DNA of 64,000 bases, from positions 62,001 to 126,000 of the forward strand of contig NZ_JBNPXQ010000008.1 in assembly GCF_050433225.1 (NCBI RefSeq), read 5' to 3'. Numbering within the stretch: the first letter of the stretch is position 1; every line of letters begins with the position of its first letter. Source of the stretch: Sphingomonas_D zeicaulis. GTDB taxonomy: Bacteria > Pseudomonadota > Alphaproteobacteria > Sphingomonadales > Sphingomonadaceae. The notes beneath the pieces were generated by a model. It was not told where the DNA came from. It did no database searches and saw only the letters and a program-made list of their open reading frames with translations. Shown in pieces: positions 58,720 through 64,000 of the stretch. The position numbers and the translations under genes were made by a program.

Positions 58720-58809
58720 CAAGTTTCGGGGACACAATACTAAACTCGATCTCAATGCGAAGCCGCCGATCCGTATGGATCGAGTTTAGTATTATGTCCC
58801 CGAAACTTG
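58720..58809. repeat. 32-bp inverted repeat (MITE/REP-like) ending in TTTCGGGGACA
   Basis: Left arm 58720-58751 starts CAAGTTTCGGGGACACAATA; right arm 58778-58809 is its reverse complement with a single mismatch (C versus T), around a 26-base centre. Fills the remaining space between topA and the DsrE-like gene, stopping 15 bases before that gene's stop codon. Terminal-repeat structure suggests a miniature mobile element or a RAYT-mobilised REP; no transposase in the window. Confidence 0.7.
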
Positions 58810-58823
58810 CGAGCGTTCCGCGC

Positions 58824-59186
58824 CTACAGCGCCACCAGCCGCGCCTCACGGTCCGCCGCCAGCGCGCCCAGCAGCCCGCCGGCCTCCACCCGCGGGTCAA
58901 GCCGGTCGGCATCGAGCCCGATCAGCGCCAGCCCGCTCTGGCACGCGATCAGCACCACGCCCGCGTCCAGCGCTTCCTCATAGAGCAGGCCCAGGGTCGG
59001 CAGGCCTTCGGATGCGTACCATTCGTCGGCGGGATCCGTCGGCGGCACGCCGAGCAGCGCCACCGCGGCCTCGCTGAAGAAGATCCGCGCCGGATCCCCC
59101 AGCACCGCGCTCGCCGCCGCGATCATCAGCGCGGTGCGGAATTTCGCGCCATCGGGCGTCGCGAGGATGATGGTGACGCCGCTCAT
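58824..59186 (-). CDS. DsrE-like sulfur-relay family protein
   Basis: 120 residues. DsrE/DsrF/YchN-type fold: TIILATPDGAKFRTALMIAAASAVLG at the start, ARIFFSEAAVALLG, a GLPTLGLLYEEALDAGVVLIACQSGLALIGL segment with the single conserved Cys (about residue 81), and a C-terminal acidic helix. The Cys is placed where DsrE proteins carry persulfide. It overlaps the ThiF/MoeB-like gene by four bases (ATGA), pairing a sulfur carrier with an adenylyl/sulfur-transfer enzyme. Confidence 0.75.
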   Translation of the reverse strand: MSGVTIILATPDGAKFRTALMIAAASAVLGDPARIFFSEAAVALLGVPPTDPADEWYASEGLPTLGLLYEEALDAGVVLIACQSGLALIGLDADRLDPRVEAGGLLGALAADREARLVAL

Positions 59187-59938
59187 CGCGTCCCGCAGGC
59201 CGGGCAGCCGGGATCCTTGGGCAATGTGAGGGTGCGGAAGCGGAAGGCGAGCGCGTCGACCAGCAGCAGCTTGCCGGCGCTGTCCTCCCCGAAGCCGGTG
59301 ATCGCGCGTACCGCCTCCAGTGCGGCGAGGCTGCCCATCACCCCGGTCAGCGCGCCGAGCACGCCCTGGTCGGCGCAGGAGATATCGGGCCGGTCGGGAT
59401 TGCCGCCGACGAAGCAGCGATAGCAGGGCCGCTCCGCCTCCCAGCCGCGGAACAGGCCGAGCTGCCCCTCGAACTGGCCGACCGCCGCCGAAACCAGCGG
59501 CACGCGCAGGGCGAGCGCCGCATCCGCCACCACGAGGCGGGTGGCGAAATTGTCGCAACCGTCCAGCACCACGTCGGCGCCGGCGAGCAGTGCCGCGGCG
59601 TTGTCGGCCGTGATCCGCTCGCGCACCGTGACGACGCTGACATCGGGGTTGAGCCGCGCCACCGCAGCGGCGGCGGTTTCCACCTTGGGCGCGCCGACAT
59701 CGGCGGTCGCGAACAAGGTCTGGCGCTGGAGGTTGGAGAGCGAGACGATGTCGTCGTCGATCAAGGTCAGCCGCCCGACCCCGGCCGCCGCGAGATACTG
59801 GATCGCCGGGCTGCCGATCCCGCCCGCGCCGATCACCACCACATGTGCGCCGAGCAGCGCCTGCTGGCCCGCGCCGCCAATCTCCTTGAGGATGATATGG
59901 CGCGCGTAACGGTCGAGCTGGTCGTCGCTCAGCGCCAT
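59183..59938 (-). CDS. ThiF/MoeB/HesA family adenylyltransferase
   Basis: 251 residues. E1-like enzyme that adenylates the C-terminus of a ubiquitin-like sulfur carrier (MoaD, ThiS). Nucleotide site VVIGAGGIGSPAIQYLAAAGVG (about 33-54), Arg finger in LSNLQRQTLF, the conserved DNFATRLVVADAAL, and zinc Cys pairs CYRCF and CPAC. Length fits MoeB rather than long HesA or the rhodanese-fused form. Cofactor route (molybdopterin or thiamin) not decided. Four bases after dut in the same direction. Confidence 0.88.
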   Translation of the reverse strand: MALSDDQLDRYARHIILKEIGGAGQQALLGAHVVVIGAGGIGSPAIQYLAAAGVGRLTLIDDDIVSLSNLQRQTLFATADVGAPKVETAAAAVARLNPDVSVVTVRERITADNAAALLAGADVVLDGCDNFATRLVVADAALALRVPLVSAAVGQFEGQLGLFRGWEAERPCYRCFVGGNPDRPDISCADQGVLGALTGVMGSLAALEAVRAITGFGEDSAGKLLLVDALAFRFRTLTLPKDPGCPACGTR

Positions 59939-59942
59939 GCGA

Positions 59943-60389
59943 TCAGAACCCGATCCCGGTCGATCCGAAGCCGCCCGCGCCGCGCACGGTGTCGTCGAGA
60001 TCGGCGACCTCTTCGAACTCGGCGGTGAGCACGGGTCCGGGGACGAGTTGCGCGATGCGGTCGCCGCGCGCGATCGCGAAAGGCTCGGTGCCTAGGTTGA
60101 TCATGATCACCTTCACCTCGCCACGATAATCGGCGTCGATCGTCCCCGGCGTGTTGGCCAGCGAAATGCCATGCTTGAGCGCCAGCCCCGACCGCGGCCG
60201 CACCTGCACCTCATAGCCATTGGGGATCGCGATCGCGAAGCCGGTGGCGACCGCATGGCGCGCGCCGGGCGCGAGGGTAAGATCCTCGGCGGAGACCACG
60301 TCCAGCCCGGCAGCACCCTCGGTGGCGTAGGCGGGGAGGGGGAGGCCTTCGCCGTGGGGGAGGCGCTTGATGGCGATGGTGATGGTCAT
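59943..60389 (-). CDS. dut: dUTP diphosphatase
   Basis: 148 residues. Trimeric dUTPase removing dUTP and supplying dUMP. The five motifs are present: AGLDVVSAEDLTL (1), PRSGLALKHGI (2), GTIDADYRGEVKV (3), RGDRIAQLV (4) and RGAGGFGSTG (5, flexible arm). ATG 60389; the longer open frame upstream has no resemblance. Downstream of coaBC with a 205-base repeat-rich spacer. Confidence 0.97.
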   Translation of the reverse strand: MTITIAIKRLPHGEGLPLPAYATEGAAGLDVVSAEDLTLAPGARHAVATGFAIAIPNGYEVQVRPRSGLALKHGISLANTPGTIDADYRGEVKVIMINLGTEPFAIARGDRIAQLVPGPVLTAEFEEVADLDDTVRGAGGFGSTGIGF

Positions 60390-60594
60390 GGGGTTCCCTA
60401 ACTTTCCCTCGCCCCGGAAGGGGAGAGGGTTGCGCAGACTTGGGCGGTGCGAAGCAGCGCCCTGGTCGGAGCTGGGTGAGGGGTAAGCGGCGCCGCATGC
60501 GCCGCGCGCGCCTCCGGCGCGCACCCTCATCCAACTTCGTCTATTCCGCTTCGCTCATAAGGCTCCGTATCCTTCTCCCACAAGGGGAGAAGGT
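60390..60594. repeat. repeat-rich spacer between coaBC and dut
   Basis: 205 bases with several hairpins: CCCTCGCCCC-GGAA-GGGGAGAGGG (about 60408-60431), GCGCGCGCCTCCGGCGCGC (about 60499-60518) and CTTCTCCC-ACAA-GGGGAGAAGG (60572-60593) just after the coaBC stop. Looks like a composite of dispersed intergenic repeats. No gene. Confidence 0.5.
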
Positions 60595-61881
60595 TTAGCC
60601 GAGCGCCGCCGCGATCCGCTCCGCCAGCCGCGTGGCGACCGCACCCTTGGGCATCCGGTCCCAGCTCTCCACGCCATCGGCGGTCACCAGATGCACCGCA
60701 TTCTCGGCGCCGCCCATCACATCGCCGGAGACGTCATTGGCGACGATCCAGTCGCAGCCCTTCCTCGCCAGCTTGGCGCGGGCATGGTCCAGCACATGGT
60801 CGGTCTCCGCCGCGAAGCCGACGACCAGCGCCGGCCGCCGCGGCCCGGCCGCCGAGACGCGTGCGAGGATGTCCGGATTCTCGGTGAGCGCCAATGTCGG
60901 CGGCGCATCGCCGGTCTTCTTGATCTTGTGCGCCGCTGCCGCCTCGGCGCGCCAGTCGGCGACCGCGGCGACCATCACCGCGGCATCGGCGGGCAGCGCG
61001 CCATCCACCGCCGCCGCCATCTCGCGCGCGGTTTCCACATCGATCCGCTCGACCCCGGCGGGCGTCGCCAGCGAGACCGGGCCGGCGACCAGCGTCACCC
61101 GCGCGCCCAGCGCAGCGAGTGCGCCGGCGATGGCGAACCCCTGCTGGCCCGAACTGCGATTGGCGATGTAGCGCACCGGATCGATCGGCTCGCGGGTGGG
61201 GCCGGCGGTCACGACGATATGTCGGCCGAACAAGGCGCGGTGCGCATCGGGCGCGAAATCGGGCTGGCCGGAAGGGTCTTCGGCTTCGTGCAGCGGCGAA
61301 AGGCCGGCGCTGGAAACAGCGGGCGCCGCTGCGCGCACCGTGCCCGCGAAATGCGCCTCGATCGCCGCCATGATCGCGACCGGCTCGGGCAGGCGGCCGG
61401 GGCCGAACTCGCCGCACGCCATCGGCCCCTCGTCGGGGTCGAGCAGGATGATGCCGTCCGCCTTCAGTTGCGCGACGTTGCGGCGGGTGGCGGCATGCTG
61501 CCACATCCGCACGTTCATCGCGGGGGCGGCGAGCACCGGCTTGTCGGTGGCGAGCAGAAGGGTGGTGGCGAGATCGTCGGCGATGCCGGCGGCCATCTTC
61601 GCCATCAGGTCCGCCGTCGCGGGCGCCACCACCACCAGATCCGCCTCGCGGCTGAGCTGGATATGGCCCATCTCGGCCTCATCCTTCAGATCCCACAGAC
61701 TGGTATGGACGGGCTGTTCGGAAAGCGCCGCGAGCGTCATCGGCGTCACGAAATGCTGGCCGCCCGCGGTCACGACGCAGCGCACGGACATGCCCGCTTT
61801 GCGGATCAGCCGGATCAACTCGCACGCCTTGTAGGCAGCGATACCGCCGCCGATGATGAGCAGGATCTTGCGCTGGGTCAT
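60595..61881 (-). CDS. coaBC: bifunctional phosphopantothenoylcysteine decarboxylase/synthetase
   Basis: 428 residues. N-terminal CoaC flavoprotein (about 1-185) with ILLIIGGGIAAYKACELIRL, catalytic His in GHIQLSREAD, PAMNVRMWQHAAT and the Cys-containing MACGEFGPGRLPE. C-terminal CoaB (about 215-428) with VTAGPTREPIDPVRYIANRSSGQQG, AAVADWRAE and the dimer signature KIKK. Makes 4'-phosphopantetheine from phosphopantothenate and cysteine. It overlaps the CcdA-like gene by four bases. Confidence 0.97.
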   Translation of the reverse strand: MTQRKILLIIGGGIAAYKACELIRLIRKAGMSVRCVVTAGGQHFVTPMTLAALSEQPVHTSLWDLKDEAEMGHIQLSREADLVVVAPATADLMAKMAAGIADDLATTLLLATDKPVLAAPAMNVRMWQHAATRRNVAQLKADGIILLDPDEGPMACGEFGPGRLPEPVAIMAAIEAHFAGTVRAAAPAVSSAGLSPLHEAEDPSGQPDFAPDAHRALFGRHIVVTAGPTREPIDPVRYIANRSSGQQGFAIAGALAALGARVTLVAGPVSLATPAGVERIDVETAREMAAAVDGALPADAAVMVAAVADWRAEAAAAHKIKKTGDAPPTLALTENPDILARVSAAGPRRPALVVGFAAETDHVLDHARAKLARKGCDWIVANDVSGDVMGGAENAVHLVTADGVESWDRMPKGAVATRLAERIAAALG

Positions 61882-62051
61882 GCATCAGGCTCCGCGGCCT
61901 TCTCCTTCGCGAACCAGGAATATTCCGCGAGCGGAAGGCCGTGCTTCTCGACATAGTCATTGGAGGACTGAAGTGAATGGTCGTTCTCGGCGAGCCAGCG
62001 TGCCTGCCAGTCAGCGGAGCGATCGGTCGGCGGAGTCTTGCGCTTGGTCAT
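61878..62051 (-). CDS. CcdA-like antitoxin family protein
   Basis: 57 residues from ATG 62051: MTKRKTPPTDRSADWQARWL, then AENDHSLQSSNDYVEKHGLP and LAEYSWFAKEKAAEPDA. The W-x-x-E-N...N-x-x-V-E-K-H-G-L-P-L-A-E-Y pattern is the toxin-binding C-terminal segment of CcdA. The N-terminal ribbon-helix-helix of F-plasmid CcdA is absent and no ccdB follows. It overlaps coaBC by the ATGA, so it sits in the ubiB-coaBC operon. Small enough to be missed. Confidence 0.75.
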   Translation of the reverse strand: MTKRKTPPTDRSADWQARWLAENDHSLQSSNDYVEKHGLPLAEYSWFAKEKAAEPDA

Positions 62052-62080
62052 CGATCTGCCTCCCGAGGTTGCAAGTCTTT

Positions 62081-62896
62081 TTAGCCCCGCTCACTCACCA
62101 TTGTCCGGAAAAGCGCCTCCGCGTCCGCCTTTGCCTCGGCGGACAACCGGTTGGGGCGCTTCTCGAAATGCTGGTGGGCGGTTTCGAACTCCGCGTCGAT
62201 GAAGATGCGGATCGGATCCGGCAGCGGGCCGGCGCCCAGTTCGCGTGTCACGGCCTTGCGTGCGATCAGTTCGCCCGCGATCTCCCGCACCTCCGCCGGC
62301 GGCTCGCATTCGTCGAGCAGGGTCGGGAAATGCATCGGCGCGATCCGGGCATCGGGATGCAGCCGCAACCAGCGCAGCGCGGCGGCCGGTCTCAGCGAAT
62401 AGAACAGTTTCTTCAGCGCGACATGCTTGTGATCGGCGAAATAGGTGTTCCGCTGCCGCTCCCCCAAGTGGAGATAGTGGCGCGCAATCGCGACGCGATC
62501 GGTATGTCGCTCGGCCAATGCCAGCATCCCGTCCCGGAAGGTGGCATCGCCGCGATAGACGATCGGCGACCTCAGCCACTCGATCACCACCGCATTGCCC
62601 TTGAGCAGCAGCTTGAGCGCCTTGCCCAATTCCCAGCCGTTCAGATCCATGTCGTCGACCAGCGGCGTCTCGATCACGTCGCGCTTCTGCCAGGGCGACA
62701 GATAATCCTCGGCCCGTCGCACGAACAGGAAGCGGCAATCATAGTCGCTGTCGGGCGAGGGGAAGCCCCAGGCGCGGCTGCCGCTCTCGATCGCGAGCCG
62801 GATGTCGACATGCTCGTCGGCCGTGATGGCGTCGAGCCGGCCGTCGACCTCGGCCAGCTTGCCGCGATCGAACGCGTCGGGAATCGTCCGCAGCAT
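62081..62896 (-). CDS. RlaP-like nucleotidyltransferase (DNA polymerase beta superfamily)
   Basis: 271 residues. Minimal nucleotidyltransferase with the catalytic GSRAWGFPSPDSDYDCRFLFV (GS plus D-x-D as DYD) near residues 38-58. The remaining body (WQKRDVIETPLVDDMDLNGWELGKALKLLLKGN) is typical of the RlaP/YcgL-type group associated with RNA repair. Substrate unknown. ATG 62896; stop 30 bases before the CcdA-like start. Confidence 0.8.
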   Translation of the reverse strand: MLRTIPDAFDRGKLAEVDGRLDAITADEHVDIRLAIESGSRAWGFPSPDSDYDCRFLFVRRAEDYLSPWQKRDVIETPLVDDMDLNGWELGKALKLLLKGNAVVIEWLRSPIVYRGDATFRDGMLALAERHTDRVAIARHYLHLGERQRNTYFADHKHVALKKLFYSLRPAAALRWLRLHPDARIAPMHFPTLLDECEPPAEVREIAGELIARKAVTRELGAGPLPDPIRIFIDAEFETAHQHFEKRPNRLSAEAKADAEALFRTMVSERG

Positions 62897-62910
62897 CGCC
62901 GCTGGGTGCC

Positions 62911-64000
62911 CTAGCCCACCAGCCACATCGCAGCGGCCCCCACGACCGCCGCGACCACGGCCACCGCGCCATAGCGCCAGCCGCCGCCCAGCCGCACCAC
63001 CTGCACCTCGGCCAGCGGCGGGGAGGGCGGGGCACCGCCTGCGGGCGGGAAGCGCGCCTCGATGCGGCGGATGAGGTCGGGCAGGCGCACCAGCGTCTTC
63101 ACATCCTCGCGCAGCCGGTCGGCGATGGCGGCTTCGGGGCCGAGCTCGTCGCGCAGCCATTGCTGGACGAACGGGGCGGCGGTTTCCCACATGTTGATGT
63201 CGGGATCGAGCGCGGTCGCGACGCCCTCCACCATCACCATCGTCTTCTGCAGCAGCAGCAGATGCGGCTGGGTCTGCATGTCGAAGTCGCGGGTGATCGC
63301 GAACAGCCCGTCGAGCATTTGGCCGACCGACAGCTCCTTCACCGGCCGCCCGCGCATCGGCTCACCCACTGCGCGCAGTGCGGTTGCGAACTCAGCGACA
63401 TTGTGGTGCGCGGGCACATATTGCGCCTCGAAATGAATCTCGGCGACGCGGCGATAATTGCCGGTGATGAGCCCGTACAGGATCTCGGCCAGCCACAGCC
63501 GCGCGCGTCGGTCGATGCGGCCCATGATGCCGAAGTCGATCGCCGCCAGATTGCCGTCGGGCAGGGCGAAGAGATTGCCCTGGTGCATGTCGGCATGGAA
63601 GAAGCCCTCGGCGATCGCCTGGCGCAGGAAGGCGCGGACCAGCCGGTGCGCGAGCGCCGCAGGGTCGTGCCCTGCCGCGATCAGCCCCTCGCGGTTGGAA
63701 AGCTTGATGCCGTCCAGCCATTCCAGGGTCAGCACCTTGCCGGTGGTGCGCTGCCAGTCGATCGCGGGAATGACGAAGCCGGGCTCCGCCTGCATGCCTT
63801 CCGCCAGTTCGGAGGCGGAGGCAGCCTCGCGGCGCAGGTCGAGCTCACGCGCGGTCCAGCGCTTGAAGGTGGCGATGACGAGGCGGGGGCGCAGACGCGA
63901 CGCCTCGCCGCCCATCGCCTCGACCTGCGCGGCGGCCCACTCATAGGTGTCGATCGCGCGCGCAAAATCCTTCTCCACGCCCGGACGCAGCACCTTGACC
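62911..64000 (-). CDS. ubiB: UbiB-family ABC1/ADCK-like protein (partial, 5' end beyond window)
   Basis: The C-terminal portion visible (about 363 residues). Atypical kinase-fold protein required for ubiquinone biosynthesis. Visible motifs: RLVRAFLRQAIAEGFFHADMHQGNLFALPDGNLAAIDFGIMGRI (catalytic HADMHQGN and DFG), TLEWLDGIKLSN, and two predicted membrane helices at the very C-terminus (about VVAAVVGAAAMWLVG). The N-terminal KxGQ motif lies outside the window. It heads the minus-strand cluster with the nucleotidyltransferase, CcdA-like, coaBC and dut. Confidence 0.94.
   Translation of the reverse strand, partial: VKVLRPGVEKDFARAIDTYEWAAAQVEAMGGEASRLRPRLVIATFKRWTARELDLRREAASASELAEGMQAEPGFVIPAIDWQRTTGKVLTLEWLDGIKLSNREGLIAAGHDPAALAHRLVRAFLRQAIAEGFFHADMHQGNLFALPDGNLAAIDFGIMGRIDRRARLWLAEILYGLITGNYRRVAEIHFEAQYVPAHHNVAEFATALRAVGEPMRGRPVKELSVGQMLDGLFAITRDFDMQTQPHLLLLQKTMVMVEGVATALDPDINMWETAAPFVQQWLRDELGPEAAIADRLREDVKTLVRLPDLIRRIEARFPPAGGAPPSPPLAEVQVVRLGGGWRYGAVAVVAAVVGAAAMWLVG

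Noticed and set aside
1..64000. CRISPR arrays, prophage, integrases or insertion sequences
   Set aside because: No regularly spaced direct repeats, no cas genes, and no transposase, integrase or phage structural gene found; the only repeats are inverted hairpin elements in spacers.

Overview
This is a GC-rich window of an alphaproteobacterial chromosome, most probably Sphingomonas or a close sphingomonad. That placement is inferred from gene content: a CpdR-type receiver, a SapC-family protein, 5-aminolevulinate synthase (Shemin pathway), the orders rpiB-glyA-nrdR-trmJ and ubiB-coaBC-dut, a CzcA-type efflux operon with a DUF3240 gene, and betaine-lipid genes. Gene density is high and many neighbours overlap by 1-8 bases. 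I see no insertion sequence, prophage or CRISPR array.

Layout. 0-6.5 kb: RhlE-like helicase, FAD-linked oxidoreductase, SapC protein, cytochrome b561, a strong candidate small RNA (about 4950-5052), N-formylglutamate amidohydrolase family protein and cpdR. 6.5-11.4 kb: tRNA-Val(GAC) with promoter and terminator, a serine hydrolase, bfr with a very short bfd gene upstream, and DUF418, DUF3052 and DUF962 proteins. 11.4-16.4 kb: a 520-residue orphan, UdgB-type uracil-DNA glycosylase, a diguanylate cyclase and a TPR/winged-helix regulator. 16.4-20.2 kb: a beta-propeller gene, a pentapeptide-repeat gene and three decayed genes (two frameshifted small genes and an EAL-domain relic). 20.2-23.3 kb: glutathione transferase, exported proteins, and a ToxR-like membrane regulator divergent from an exported lectin-fold protein. 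23.3-31.1 kb: a two-component system divergent from an adaptor/RND pump/DUF3240/outer-membrane-channel operon, a complete heavy-metal efflux unit.

31.1-41.4 kb: a 21-bp inverted repeat, a gene split by an in-frame TAG, an autotransporter with RTX-like repeats and acidic loops, aguA-aguB (agmatine to putrescine) with a strong hairpin between them, and two exported peptidases (M28 and S9). 41.4-47.8 kb: rpsD, chorismate mutase, trmJ-nrdR-glyA-rpiB, and an ECF sigma/anti-sigma/lipoprotein set. 47.9-51.0 kb: btaA-btaB (betaine lipid synthesis) behind a PHO-box-like direct repeat, a 51-codon gene, and a Uma2 protein coupled to a ParD-tail-like 59-mer. 51.2-64 kb: hemA, murI, plsY-dprA, a membrane protein, topA, a spacer with two long inverted repeats, then on the minus strand ubiB (cut by the window end), an RlaP-like nucleotidyltransferase, a CcdA-like antitoxin, coaBC, dut, a ThiF/MoeB-type enzyme and a DsrE-like protein.

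Most of the window is core housekeeping. The points most worth a second look are the small RNA with C-rich loops, the decayed strip at 17.1-19.7 kb, the amber-interrupted gene, the repeat architecture of the autotransporter, the aguA/aguB hairpin, the PHO-box-like site before btaAB, and several very short genes that a length-limited gene caller would miss.
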